Shown here piece after piece: positions 26,478 to 34,803 of a stretch of 37,063 nucleotides of DNA. Under the pieces are notes generated by a model. That model saw nothing but the letters and a program-made list of their open reading frames with translations, searched no databases and was not told the origin of the DNA. The stretch covers positions 1 to 37,063 of the forward strand of contig NZ_JMLH01000015.1 in NCBI RefSeq assembly GCF_000686665.1. Direction: 5' to 3'. The translations under genes and the position numbers were made by a program. The stretch's first letter is position 1. Each line of letters starts with the position of its first letter. This DNA comes from Thomasclavelia saccharogumia DSM 17460. Lineage in GTDB: Bacteria; Bacillota_I; Bacilli_A; Erysipelotrichales; Coprobacillaceae.

Positions 26478-27337
26478 TGATAATTGGAAGTCATGTCTCA
26501 ATGTCAGGTAAAGAAATGCTGTTAGGTTCAGTCAAAGAAGCTCTTTTGTATAATGCTAATACTTTTATGTTTTATACAGGAGCTCCTCAAAATACCGCAC
26601 GTAAACCAGTAGATCAATTAAGATTTGATGAAGCTAAAAAATTAATGGAAGAAAATGGCATTGATATTAATAATGTTGTTGTTCATGCACCATATATTAT
26701 TAATTTAGCTAATACGATCAAACCAGAAACTTTTGAATTGGCTGTAAACTTTTTAAAGCAGGAAATTGAACGCTGTAAAGCTTTAGAAATGACGAGATTA
26801 GTTTTACATCCTGGAAGTCATGTAAAAGCAGGGGCACAGGCAGGTTTAGATAAAATTGTTGCCGGACTAAATGAAGCTGCTAAAAATTGTGGCAATGTTA
26901 AAATTGCTTTAGAAACGATGGCAGGAAAAGGTTCTGAGTGTGGTCGTTCATTTGATGAAATAAAATATATTATTGAACATGTTGATAATAATGAATGTTT
27001 AGGGGTATGTTTAGATACTTGTCATATGCATGATGCAGGTTATGATTTAAGTAAATTTGATGAAATTTTAGCGGAATTTGATCAAAAAATTGGTTTAGAT
27101 CGATTATTAGTTGTTCACGTTAATGATTCTAAAAATGTATGTGGGGCTGGAAAAGATCGCCATGAAAATATTGGCTATGGTCATATTGGTTTCGATATTT
27201 TAAATAAGATCGTTCATCATGATAAATTAAAAGATGTCCCTAAAATTTTAGAAACACCGTACATCGATAAAAGAGCACCATATAAAGATGAAATAGAAAT
27301 GTTTAAAACTCAAACTTTTAATCCTAATTTAAAATAA
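26477..27337 (+). CDS. nfo: Endonuclease IV (AP endonuclease)
   Basis: Cuts DNA 5' to abasic sites in base excision repair, using three zinc ions. The 286-aa TIM-barrel protein has the expected metal ligands: His70, His111, Glu146, Asp180, His183, His214, Asp227, His229 and Glu260, in the family motifs [33 protein letters not shown] and HVNDSK. It starts on the last base of the helicase gene. Its 3' end overlaps the convergent yqfT-like gene by 28 bases; an 8-bp palindrome (27322-27343) spans the stop codon and may act as a weak bidirectional terminator. Confidence 0.97.
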   Translation: MIIGSHVSMSGKEMLLGSVKEALLYNANTFMFYTGAPQNTARKPVDQLRFDEAKKLMEENGIDINNVVVHAPYIINLANTIKPETFELAVNFLKQEIERCKALEMTRLVLHPGSHVKAGAQAGLDKIVAGLNEAAKNCGNVKIALETMAGKGSECGRSFDEIKYIIEHVDNNECLGVCLDTCHMHDAGYDLSKFDEILAEFDQKIGLDRLLVVHVNDSKNVCGAGKDRHENIGYGHIGFDILNKIVHHDKLKDVPKILETPYIDKRAPYKDEIEMFKTQTFNPNLK

Positions 27338-27579
27338 TTAGGACAATTAGCTAAAAAAGATTTAATTTTAAGGCAAGTAGCAATACTTGTCTTTTCAATT
27401 ATATAGTTATAAAGTACTTCATTGTAATGACTATCAACTAAGGCATAACGATTATTCTGAATCAAATTATAAATTATTAATAATTGATCTTCATCAATTT
27501 CGATATCCTGGTCATAAACAAGTTTTTCAAATGTTTTAAAATCTAAATCAAATAGATTATCATAATTATTATTACTCAT
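27310..27579 (-). CDS. YqfT/DUF2624-like small protein
   Basis: An 89-aa acidic, helical protein. Residues 12-83 line up by eye with the DUF2624 (YqfT) pattern: a short helix ([15 protein letters not shown]), a Glu/Asp-Gln turn, a second helix ending in [13 protein letters not shown], then a helix with [13 protein letters not shown]. yqfT follows nfo (yqfS) in B. subtilis, which agrees with the position. Function unknown. ATG 27579 is chosen because GGAGG lies eight bases upstream; the longer frame to 27633 has no such site. It is convergent with nfo and overlaps it by 28 bases. Confidence 0.55.
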   Translation of the reverse strand: MSNNNYDNLFDLDFKTFEKLVYDQDIEIDEDQLLIIYNLIQNNRYALVDSHYNEVLYNYIIEKTSIATCLKIKSFLANCPNYFKLGLKV

Positions 27580-27653
27580 TATTTTGCCTCCATAATTGAT
27601 AATATGCATAAATAAAATAAATAGAACATTCATACAAAATTATTTTCGATAAA

Positions 27654-27685
27654 AAAGGAAACAGATTTATTTTTCTGTTTCCTTT
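27654..27685 (-). terminator. Terminator at the end of the minus-strand Rpn gene
   Basis: AAAGGAAACAGA (27654-27665) pairs with TCTGTTTCCTTT (27674-27685). On the minus strand the stem runs into a T-rich tract. The stop codon of the gene is inside the loop. Confidence 0.8.
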
Positions 27686-28596
27686 ATCTCATCTATTCTT
27701 TGTTTGAACCTTTCATACTCATCCTCTTCAAAGATTATTTTATCAATCACTTTTAATTGTTTAGTATTTAGCGATAATACCCATTCTTCTTCTCTTATTC
27801 CATATCTTGCTTCAATAAAATCAATAGTTATTTTTAATGCACCTTCAGTTCTTCCCTTAGCCAATCCCTTTTCATATATTTCCTGCTTTTCGGATTCATT
27901 TGCTGCCCTGTTTAAATTTCGCTTATAATACATATCTCTTAATAGTTCGTCTTCATTAAACATTTCTAATTTTTTTTTCATGATCTTTACCACTCCTTGG
28001 TTCGTTAAACCAATTATATCACTATCTATCCCGTTTTTAAATATATACAAAGCCAGTTCTATTTCACTCATTTTTTTTAAACTTTTCTGTTTCCTGATTA
28101 TATTGATATATGGCAGCTGGACATAACTCCTGGTAATGAGATTATACTTTTCTATTATTCCATCTTCATTAGTACTTCTATATGTATCAATCAATTTTAG
28201 ATTATCTTTATCAATATCATCAATAAAGATAATCTGATATACAGAATGCATGGTTTCAATATAACTCCTGCTTTTTTCTTTTTGTGCTGCTAGTAAAGCT
28301 GCACCATACTGCCAGAAACGATAGTAATGACTTTTAGAAAAGGTAGAATTCTGCATTTCGATATCAATAATATCACCATCAGTTGTTTTTACCTTAACAT
28401 CAAGGATCATATCTTTATCAGATATATGTTTCGGGTTAAGATCAGGATTAAGGACAGAGATTTGATCACATTTAATATTGAGGATATTTTCAATAAAGAG
28501 TTTTAACATAAAGATACAGTCAGGATCTAAATCATCGTGCAGTAAATATTTGAATAAGATATCATTTTTAAAATCATTGTAAAATTCTTTTGTCAT
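27667..28596 (-). CDS. Rpn-family PD-(D/E)XK nuclease / putative transposase
   Basis: A 309-aa protein of the recombination-promoting nuclease (Rpn, PDDEXK_2) family. The catalytic core is visible as Asp66 in ILDVKVK and Glu80-Met-Gln82 in IIDIEMQ, the typical D...ExQ arrangement, followed by YRFWQYGAALLA and a YQIIFIDD strand. The C-terminal part has a short basic Gly-containing segment (EKGLAKGRTEGALK) and ends in an acidic helix. It belongs to a different Rpn subfamily from the copies at the window edges, with which it shares the fold but little else. A GGAGGT site precedes the start. It is inserted between the yqfT-like gene and ispG, beside a decayed regulator gene, so this spot appears to be an insertion-prone site. 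Confidence 0.9.
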   Translation of the reverse strand: MTKEFYNDFKNDILFKYLLHDDLDPDCIFMLKLFIENILNIKCDQISVLNPDLNPKHISDKDMILDVKVKTTDGDIIDIEMQNSTFSKSHYYRFWQYGAALLAAQKEKSRSYIETMHSVYQIIFIDDIDKDNLKLIDTYRSTNEDGIIEKYNLITRSYVQLPYINIIRKQKSLKKMSEIELALYIFKNGIDSDIIGLTNQGVVKIMKKKLEMFNEDELLRDMYYKRNLNRAANESEKQEIYEKGLAKGRTEGALKITIDFIEARYGIREEEWVLSLNTKQLKVIDKIIFEEDEYERFKQRIDEIKETEK

Positions 28597-28759
28597 AAAA
28601 AAGACCTCCTATTAATATATACAAAAGAATTATTCATTTTACTTGTTATTTGCCATTTTTAATAAATATTATATTAATCAATAGTTAGCCAGTTAGTGTT
28701 TAAAATGAGCTGAAAGATAATATATCATTTGATAAAATATTATATAGATGAGAGGATAT

Positions 28760-29207
28760 ATGGTTTGGTATGAAAAACTATAGATGATTATTGATAATGA
28801 CGAAATAGTTTAGATTGTAGGATATTCTTTTGGCTTTTTTTAAAAAATATTTTCATATATGAATGGAATCAGTTTTGCAGAATATATTCATTTACAAAAA
28901 CTAACTTTAGCGAGATATGATTTAAAGAGTACAAAAATGAAAATAGTTGATATAAGTTATAAATATGGTTATGATTCATCATCGTCATTTACTAAAGCGT
29001 TTGCACATTTTCATGGTGTCTGTTCCAGCAAAGACATGGATTAAAAGTCAAAGATATACTTGGTGAATTGAATAAAAAAGCAGTTTTGGATTAGTAGGTA
29101 AAAGTGTTAAAGTTTCATGTATTGACAATATTCATTATTTAAAGATTCCCAAGTTTTGGAATAATTGTCAAAAAGAAGAGACATTGAAACATCATTTAGA
29201 GAAGTGA
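28760..29207 (+). pseudogene. Decayed AraC-family regulator with GyrI-like effector domain
   Basis: From an ATG at 28760, preceded by GAGAGG, one frame reads MVWYEKL, stop, MIIDNDEIV, stop, IVGYSFGFF, stop, which resembles an AraC N-terminus with stop codons. The HTH continues in another frame (28844-29043) with FSYMNGISFAEYIHLQKL, then DISYKYGYDSSSSFTKAF, a clear second AraC helix-turn-helix. The effector-domain remnant VSCIDNIHYLKIPKFWNNCQ ends at a TGA at 29205-29207; IPKFW is typical of GyrI-like domains. Several frameshifts, stops and an apparent internal deletion make a functional product very unlikely. The gene is marked as a pseudogene rather than as the 61-aa open frame inside it. 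Confidence 0.8.
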
Positions 29208-29261
29208 AATATGCGCTAACGTATTGCATTCTAAAGAAACTATTCAAGACACTTTCTAACT

Positions 29262-29284
29262 AAAAAGGGTGGGAAAATCCCACC
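29262..29284 (-). terminator. Terminator downstream of ispG
   Basis: GGTGGGA (29268-29274) and TCCCACC (29278-29284) form a GC-rich stem with a three-base loop, followed on the minus strand by CTTTTTAG. It lies about 130 bases beyond the ispG stop; the stretch between holds no gene. Confidence 0.75.
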
Positions 29285-29414
29285 AATAAAACATTTTATA
29301 GCTAAAGGAATACTTGCTAATTCGCTTAGGCAGGAATTGTTAACTCCAACCGTTATACCTTTTCAAATGTGTACTTTTTTAACTTAATAATATTGATTAT
29401 AAGCTCAATCCTTA

Positions 29415-30467
29415 TTAAATCATTGCTAAAATTTCTTTTTTTAACTCAGCGACAATATGCTCTTGTTTAACTTTACGGATGATTTTACCTTTTTTGATCA
29501 ATAAACCTTCATTGACTCCCCCAGCAATTCCAATATCAGCATGTTTTGCTTCACCTGGGCCATTAACTGCACAGCCCATAATCGCTACAGTGATATTAGC
29601 ATTGATCGTATTTAAGAAATCTTCAATTTCTTTAGCGATAGGAATTAGATCATATTGGATTCGTCCACAGGTAGGACAGGAAACTAGAGTCGGGACATTA
29701 TCAATTAACTGCAATTCTTTTAATAATGTTTTAGCTACTTTTATTTCTTCTAATGGACTATCGCTTAAAGATACTCTTATAGTATTACCAATTCCTTGAT
29801 ATAAAATAGTTCCAATTCCTAAACTAGATTTAATTGTCCCGCCTAGTTTTGTTCCCGCTTCAGTAACGCCGATATGTAAAGGGTATGGGAAGGTTTCACT
29901 GGCTAATTGATAAGCTTCGATCGTAAGTAAAGTATTAGATGATTTTAATGAGATACAAATATCATAAAAATCTAGACTTTCTAAAATTTCAACGTGTTTT
30001 TTAGCACTATCGATCATTCCCTGGGCAGTTGGTTTACCATATTTTTCTAAAATTTCTTTTTCTAAAGAACCGCCATTAACACCAATTCTAATAGGAATGT
30101 GTTTCTTTTTACAAGCTTCAACTACTAATTTAACTTTATCAATAGAACCAATATTACCAGGATTGATTCTAATTTTATCAATTCCTGATTCAATTGCCTG
30201 CAGGGCTAAACGGTAATCAAAATGGATGTCAGCAACTAAAGGAACATTAACACGATTTTTGATTTCTTTAATTGCTAAGGCATCATCCATATTTAAAACA
30301 GCTAAACGAACTAGCTGACAGCCTGTGTTTGCTAATTCATTAATTTGTTTAACAGTTGCTTCAATATCTTTAGTTTTAGTATTTGTCATTGATTGAATAA
30401 CTACTTCATCATTACCACCAATAGTAAGATTACCTACTTTTATAGCTCTTGTTTCATTTCTTTTCAT
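29415..30467 (-). CDS. ispG: 4-hydroxy-3-methylbut-2-en-1-yl diphosphate synthase (flavodoxin)
   Basis: MEP-pathway enzyme that converts MEcPP to HMBPP, the substrate of IspH. The 350-aa two-domain bacterial form has a TIM-barrel domain (RINPGNIG around residues 100-107) and a C-terminal 4Fe-4S domain with Cys264, Cys267 (SCPTCGRI), Cys299 ([11 protein letters not shown]) and the cluster-ligand Glu306. The start follows AGAGGTGAG. It has its own promoter squeezed between the pepF terminator and the start codon. In B. subtilis ispG (yqfY) also lies a few genes beyond nfo, so this is part of the conserved backbone. Confidence 0.96.
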   Translation of the reverse strand: MKRNETRAIKVGNLTIGGNDEVVIQSMTNTKTKDIEATVKQINELANTGCQLVRLAVLNMDDALAIKEIKNRVNVPLVADIHFDYRLALQAIESGIDKIRINPGNIGSIDKVKLVVEACKKKHIPIRIGVNGGSLEKEILEKYGKPTAQGMIDSAKKHVEILESLDFYDICISLKSSNTLLTIEAYQLASETFPYPLHIGVTEAGTKLGGTIKSSLGIGTILYQGIGNTIRVSLSDSPLEEIKVAKTLLKELQLIDNVPTLVSCPTCGRIQYDLIPIAKEIEDFLNTINANITVAIMGCAVNGPGEAKHADIGIAGGVNEGLLIKKGKIIRKVKQEHIVAELKKEILAMI

Positions 30468-30484
30468 GAACTCACCTCTAAACT

Positions 30485-30493
30485 ATTATAACA
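30485..30493 (-). promoter_or_regulatory. Extended -10 promoter for ispG
   Basis: On the minus strand TGTTATAAT (TG-N-TATAAT) occupies 30493-30485, about 18 bases before the ispG start. The expected start of transcription would leave only a very short leader containing the ribosome binding site. No good -35 is seen because that position falls in the preceding terminator stem. Confidence 0.55.
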
Positions 30494-30494
30494 T

Positions 30495-30523
30495 ATAAAA
30501 AACGCTATTTATAATAAATAGCG
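30495..30523 (-). terminator. Terminator after pepF
   Basis: CGCTATTTA (30503-30511) and TAAATAGCG (30515-30523) form a perfect 9-bp stem followed on the minus strand by TTTTTTATAT. It separates pepF from ispG. Confidence 0.82.
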
Positions 30524-30532
30524 CAAATACTT

Positions 30533-32308
30533 TTATGATGACTTTTTAATTGCCTCAAATTGATTTAATAAATCTTCAAAATAATTAAAGGCATCTTCAT
30601 AAATTTGATCATCTAAAGGATCGATTCCAGCTTTCTTTAATAAATCAACTGGAGCCATACTGCCACCAGATTTTAAGAAATTTAAATAATTTTCAACTTG
30701 ATTTTGATCACCTTTTAAGATTCGATTAACAATTGCTAGAGCAGCAGTCATTCCTAAAGTATATTTGTAAACATAATAATTATAATAAAAATGTGGAACA
30801 TAGTAACAAGACCAGCCAACTAGATCATCCATCACAACATCATCACCATAATATTCTTGGTTTAGTTTAGCGTATAAATCAGTAATTACTTTAGAAGATA
30901 AGGGCTCATTATTTTCAGCCATAGTATGCAGTTTATATTCAAAATCAGCAAACATCGGTTGTCTAAAAATTAAACCAACACAATTCTCTAACTGTTCATA
31001 AATAAAATAAGCTTTTTCTTGATCATCTTTAGCATTATTGATCATATAATTGATCAATAATGTTTCATTTACAGTTGATGCAACTTCGGCAACAAAAATA
31101 CGATAATTAGCATTAACAGATTCCTGATAATGATTAGATAAATAAGAATGTACACTATGTCCTAATTCATGGATCATAGTTGAAAGAGAATTATAATCAC
31201 CAATAAAATTCATTAAAATAAATGGGTTAGTGTCATAGCTGCCGCTAGAATAAGCTCCAATTCTTTTGCCAGGAGTTGGATAATAATCGATCCAGCGCTC
31301 ACTTCTAGCTTTATTAATAATATTTAAATATTCTTGTCCAAATGGTTTTAAACATTCATTGATGATTTCAAAACATTGATCGATCGTGTATTCTTTTTTT
31401 ATCGATGAAACTAAAGGAATATTTAAATCATAATTATAAATTACATCTTTATTTAAAAGCTCTTTTTTTAGACGATTATAGCGATGAAATAAATGACGAT
31501 ATTTTACATTAGCACTGTCTAAAATTTTAAAGAACAAATCACTAGGTACATCATCATCAAAAACACTAGCTTCTAAAGCATTGTCAAATTTACGAACATT
31601 AGCGTAGAAAACATCTTTTTTCATTGCCCCAGATAGTGTTTGGGCAAAAACATTTTCAAATTTTTTGTATTCCTTAAAAAAATTAGTATAGGCCTGTTTA
31701 CGTACATTATCATTTTTACTTTTTAAAAACTGATTTAAAGTAGCGTTGTTTAAAGTTTTCATTTCACCGTTTTCTTCAACATCATCATATTCAAGGCGCA
31801 ACGCATCAAATACCTGGCTGGAAGTATCAGCGATACTTTCAACTTTAGCTAAAAGTTCTTCTTGTTCTTTAGGTAAAATATGATCTTTAAATGATAATAA
31901 TGAATTAATTTTATAAGTATATTTTTGAAGTTTTGGATCTTTGATATATTCTAAAACTTTATCTTTAGATTCAATAATTTCATTATCAATAAAAGAGATT
32001 TTTACCGATGAAGCTTCTAAAACACCGATGGTTGAAGCCATCATTGTCTGATATTCCTGGTTATTAGGCTCAACATCACAATTTAGGTGAGCAAAACAGT
32101 ATAATTTATTAATTAATCGTTCTACTAGATCTTTTGTTGATAAAAAATTATAGAAACTATCAATACTATTACATATTTTTCCTTTAAAACTAACTATTTC
32201 ATCGATTAAAGATTTAGCTTTTTCTAAATCCTGATAAAAGTCATTATGATTTTGATATATAGTGCTTAAATCCCAAGTATCTTTAATATCAATATCTTTT
32301 CTTTCCAT
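30533..32308 (-). CDS. pepF: Oligoendopeptidase F (M3B metallopeptidase)
   Basis: Cytoplasmic zinc peptidase that cuts short peptides of about 7-17 residues. At 591 aa it has the family length. The zinc motif HELGH is at residues 380-384, with the third ligand expected in FVAEVASTVNE (around residue 409). The N-terminal M3 helical domain begins with the typical WDLSTIYQN. Further family motifs include the YSSGSYDTNPFILMNF segment (353-368). It has a clear AAGGAG site. It is downstream of rpsT on the same strand, separated by an overlapping terminator, so partial read-through from rpsT is possible. Confidence 0.95.
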   Translation of the reverse strand: MERKDIDIKDTWDLSTIYQNHNDFYQDLEKAKSLIDEIVSFKGKICNSIDSFYNFLSTKDLVERLINKLYCFAHLNCDVEPNNQEYQTMMASTIGVLEASSVKISFIDNEIIESKDKVLEYIKDPKLQKYTYKINSLLSFKDHILPKEQEELLAKVESIADTSSQVFDALRLEYDDVEENGEMKTLNNATLNQFLKSKNDNVRKQAYTNFFKEYKKFENVFAQTLSGAMKKDVFYANVRKFDNALEASVFDDDVPSDLFFKILDSANVKYRHLFHRYNRLKKELLNKDVIYNYDLNIPLVSSIKKEYTIDQCFEIINECLKPFGQEYLNIINKARSERWIDYYPTPGKRIGAYSSGSYDTNPFILMNFIGDYNSLSTMIHELGHSVHSYLSNHYQESVNANYRIFVAEVASTVNETLLINYMINNAKDDQEKAYFIYEQLENCVGLIFRQPMFADFEYKLHTMAENNEPLSSKVITDLYAKLNQEYYGDDVVMDDLVGWSCYYVPHFYYNYYVYKYTLGMTAALAIVNRILKGDQNQVENYLNFLKSGGSMAPVDLLKKAGIDPLDDQIYEDAFNYFEDLLNQFEAIKKSS

Positions 32309-32321
32309 ACAATTTTCTCCT

Positions 32322-32352
32322 TTAAAATAAAAACCCTATCATTAGATAGAGT
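32322..32352 (-). terminator. Terminator overlapping the rpsT stop codon
   Basis: On the minus strand ACTCTATC (32352-32345) pairs with GATAGGGT (32340-32333), with one G-T pair, then TTTTATTTT. The rpsT stop codon lies inside the structure. Confidence 0.65.
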
Positions 32353-32602
32353 TCACTAATTTAGCTAATCTAGATTTTTGTCTACTAGCATAGTTTTTAT
32401 GATGAATTCCTTTTGAAACAGAAGCATCTAATTTTGATGCAACAATGTTATAAGCTTCTACTGCTCCATCTTTATTTCCAGCTTCAACTTCAGCCAATAA
32501 TTTTTTAATTGCAGTTTTTAATGCTGATTTATAAGAAGCGTTTTTTGCTCTTTTTACATTATCATTTTTATAACGTTTGATTTGTTGTTTCATATTTGCC
32601 AT
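32342..32602 (-). CDS. rpsT: 30S ribosomal protein S20
   Basis: The 86-aa, Lys-rich, all-helical protein is the normal S20 length; S20 binds 16S rRNA early in 30S assembly. The N-terminal MANMKQQIKRYKND and the central SALKTAIKKL segment, and the C-terminal HHKNYASRQKSRLAKLV, match the family. The start follows GAGGTGA. It is divergent from gpr, as in Bacillus, where rpsT and gpr-spoIIP lie next to each other. Confidence 0.97.
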   Translation of the reverse strand: MANMKQQIKRYKNDNVKRAKNASYKSALKTAIKKLLAEVEAGNKDGAVEAYNIVASKLDASVSKGIHHKNYASRQKSRLAKLVNSI

Positions 32603-32731
32603 GATTTTTCACCTCGCTTTATTCTTGCCTTTACATTATATATAAATAATTGATTAAATGCAACTTTTTTTTAAATTGATAAGACATTATTTAGATAAAA
32701 ATGTATTAAAATTAAAGAATTGGTGATATTT

Positions 32732-33706
32732 ATGGTAGGTGATATGATGAATTTTAAGAATATACGTAGTGATTTAGCGACAGAATCATTGGAACAATTA
32801 GAAATAGGGAAACATTATAATAAAGAAGAATATGTTAATAACGGTGTAAAAGTAGAAAAAGTATCAATTCTCCAACCTCATCAAAGTATTAATCAAGGAA
32901 TCGGGACATATATTGAAATTAGTTTTAAAAATTACATGAATCAACAGATCATTATTGATGAACTGGTAAATAATTTAAAACCCTTGATTGACAAAATCAA
33001 CTATCCTAAAATTTTAATCGTTGGTTTAGGAAATCAATATTTAACTAATGATGCAATCGGACCTAGAACTTTAAGAGATATTCGAATTACACATTTTCTT
33101 GATGACGAAGATAAACTCTTGAATCATTATTATGATATTTTAGGAATTGCTCCAGGGGTAAAAGTCCAAACGGGAATGGAGACAAGTGAAATTGTAAAAG
33201 CTATAGTTGATAAAGAAAATATTGATTTAGTAATTGTTGTAGATGCTTTATGTGCTAAAAATTATCGTAAATTGGCCCATGTTATCCAAATAAATGATGT
33301 GGGAATCAATCCTGGTAGTGGAATAGGTAATTATCGTCAAGCAATAAATGAGCAAACGATGGGAACTAAAGTCATTGCAATCGGAATACCAACAGTAATC
33401 TATGCCAGTAGCCTTGTTAGTGATGTGTTAAATTATACTATCGATTATTTTGGCGATAGTTTAAATCCTGTAAATAGATTAAAGGTAGGAAAAAGAGAAA
33501 GCTATCAAGGGACTTTAAATGAACAGCAAAAGGAAATGATGTTAGGGCAGATCGGAAAACTTAATGATAATGAACTAGAAATGTTATTTAATGAAGTATT
33601 AGACCCTATTGATTGTAATTTTGTTTTAAGTGATAAACAGATTGATGAACAGTGTGAAATAATGTCTAAAATAATTAGTAAAAGTATTAATTCTTTAAGG
33701 TACTAA
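32732..33706 (+). CDS. gpr: Germination protease GPR (spore protease)
   Basis: GPR degrades small acid-soluble spore proteins when spores germinate; it is made in the forespore as a zymogen that is processed later. The protein (about 324 aa) shows the N-terminal NIRSDLATES segment, VGLGNQYLTNDAIGPR (about residues 98-113), the VVDALCAK strand, and PGSGIGNYR plus IGIPTVIYAS, all typical of the A25 peptidase family. Several starts are possible (TTG 32720, ATG 32732, 32744, 32747); 32732 has a GGTGA site at a fair distance, 32747 a second one. Together with spoIIP downstream it shows that the organism belongs to a spore-forming lineage. Confidence 0.93.
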   Translation: MVGDMMNFKNIRSDLATESLEQLEIGKHYNKEEYVNNGVKVEKVSILQPHQSINQGIGTYIEISFKNYMNQQIIIDELVNNLKPLIDKINYPKILIVGLGNQYLTNDAIGPRTLRDIRITHFLDDEDKLLNHYYDILGIAPGVKVQTGMETSEIVKAIVDKENIDLVIVVDALCAKNYRKLAHVIQINDVGINPGSGIGNYRQAINEQTMGTKVIAIGIPTVIYASSLVSDVLNYTIDYFGDSLNPVNRLKVGKRESYQGTLNEQQKEMMLGQIGKLNDNELEMLFNEVLDPIDCNFVLSDKQIDEQCEIMSKIISKSINSLRY

Positions 33707-33721
33707 ATCCTACATTTCGTG

Positions 33722-33729
33722 CATACAAT
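33722..33729 (+). promoter_or_regulatory. Candidate sigma-E-type -10 for spoIIP
   Basis: CATACAAT at 33722-33729 matches the mother-cell sigma-E -10 consensus, 29 bases before the spoIIP start; spoIIP is sigma-E dependent in B. subtilis. The -35 is poor, and the motif sits in a small inverted repeat (TACAA-TTAG-TTGTA). Confidence 0.4.
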
Positions 33730-33757
33730 TAGTTGTATAGTATAGTGGGTGATGAAG

Positions 33758-34504
33758 ATGAGACTAAAAAATACTTTTTTGATTTTATTGAAATTAGCCG
33801 TTATAGTTGGTTTGATCGTATATCTTCCAAGTAAAGTATCAACTTCTCCTAATGCACAAGTTATTAATGCTATTAATAATGCTACTAGTTCTACCCCTGT
33901 AGCAGCTAATCCTCAAACTACCGAGTTTACAATTACTAAAGATAAAAAGGTTCATATCTACAATACTCATCAAGGTGAAGAATATGATGGATATAATGTT
34001 GTATTAGGGGCGAATTATTTAAAGGATTGTTTAAATAGTCAGGGTTATCAGTGTGATGTTGAAGGTAATGATTTTGAAAGCTACAAAGCTGTGCATAATA
34101 TTGCTTATAACAAATCTTATACGGTTTCTAAGATGTATTTGGAACAAAGTTTACAAAGTAATGGTGGATATGATTTGATCATTGATTTTCATCGGGATTC
34201 AATTTCTAAAGAATTGTCGACGATTAGTTATAATGGTAAATCATATGCTAAAATTATGTTTGTAGTAGGAAAAAGCAGTGGCAAGTTTGATGCTGTAAAT
34301 CAATTATCGCAAAAATTATCAGATTTAGCGAATGCTACGATTCCTAAGATCAGTAGAGGTGTTTATGTTAAAAATTCACACTATAATCAAGGTACAAGTG
34401 ATAACATGGTATTAATTGAAGTTGGAGCTCAAAGTAACACCAAAGAAGAAATTCAGGCAACTGTTGAAATCATTGCAAAAGCGATTGGAGAATATTTAGG
34501 CTGA
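33758..34504 (+). CDS. spoIIP: Stage II sporulation protein P (SpoIIP)
   Basis: SpoIIP is a membrane-anchored peptidoglycan amidase/endopeptidase that, with SpoIID and SpoIIM, drives engulfment of the forespore. The 248-aa protein has an N-terminal TM helix (residues 6-23), a Ser/Thr/Asn-rich linker, and the amidase domain: IYNTHQGEEY with His71 and Glu75 as zinc/catalytic residues, DFHRDS (around 140) and LIEVGAQSNTKEE near the C-terminus. It is shorter than the B. subtilis protein (about 400 aa), mainly because of a reduced linker. ATG 33758 follows GGTGAT; the open frame reaches GTG 33749. It follows gpr and overlaps the next small gene by one base. Confidence 0.93.
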   Translation: MRLKNTFLILLKLAVIVGLIVYLPSKVSTSPNAQVINAINNATSSTPVAANPQTTEFTITKDKKVHIYNTHQGEEYDGYNVVLGANYLKDCLNSQGYQCDVEGNDFESYKAVHNIAYNKSYTVSKMYLEQSLQSNGGYDLIIDFHRDSISKELSTISYNGKSYAKIMFVVGKSSGKFDAVNQLSQKLSDLANATIPKISRGVYVKNSHYNQGTSDNMVLIEVGAQSNTKEEIQATVEIIAKAIGEYLG

Positions 34505-34788
34505 TGAAAAATTTTTTAATTGATTTATGCCTGGTGGGAATGCTTTTATTTATGATCAATGGTTTGTTTGGTGATTTTAGTGTTAAAAAGGCAATGTTTG
34601 AACAAAATATTGAACAGTTTGAAGAAGATATAAAAGAACAACAACCAATTACAACTGATTATGGAACTACTAATGATAATGATGAAAATGCATTATCATT
34701 AGTAGTAAAAAAAATTAGTGATGGATGTATTAAAGTAATTGAAACTTTAGTATTGATTATTTCTAATATTATTAGTACACTTTTATAA
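34504..34788 (+). CDS. Small membrane protein downstream of spoIIP
   Basis: The 94-aa protein starts on the last base of spoIIP (TGATG overlap), so it is translationally coupled to it. It has an N-terminal hydrophobic helix (LIDLCLVGMLLFMINGLF, residues 5-22), an acidic Glu/Gln/Asn-rich middle, and a hydrophobic C-terminal helix (IETLVLIISNIISTLL, about residues 79-94). I do not recognise a family. Its coupling to spoIIP suggests a role at the sporulation septum or engulfing membrane, which is inference. fmt begins 15 bases later. Confidence 0.7.
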   Translation: MKNFLIDLCLVGMLLFMINGLFGDFSVKKAMFEQNIEQFEEDIKEQQPITTDYGTTNDNDENALSLVVKKISDGCIKVIETLVLIISNIISTLL

Positions 34789-34803
34789 GAAAGTGGTGAT
34801 TAA

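Noticed and set aside
26283-26501. Phe/Leu-rich minus-strand frame over the helicase tail
   Set aside because: Its composition is just the complement of the Lys-rich helicase C-terminus.
28859-29044. Intact small AraC-like protein of 61 aa
   Set aside because: It is a fragment of a larger regulator, with matching sequence in other frames on both sides and no ribosome binding site of its own.
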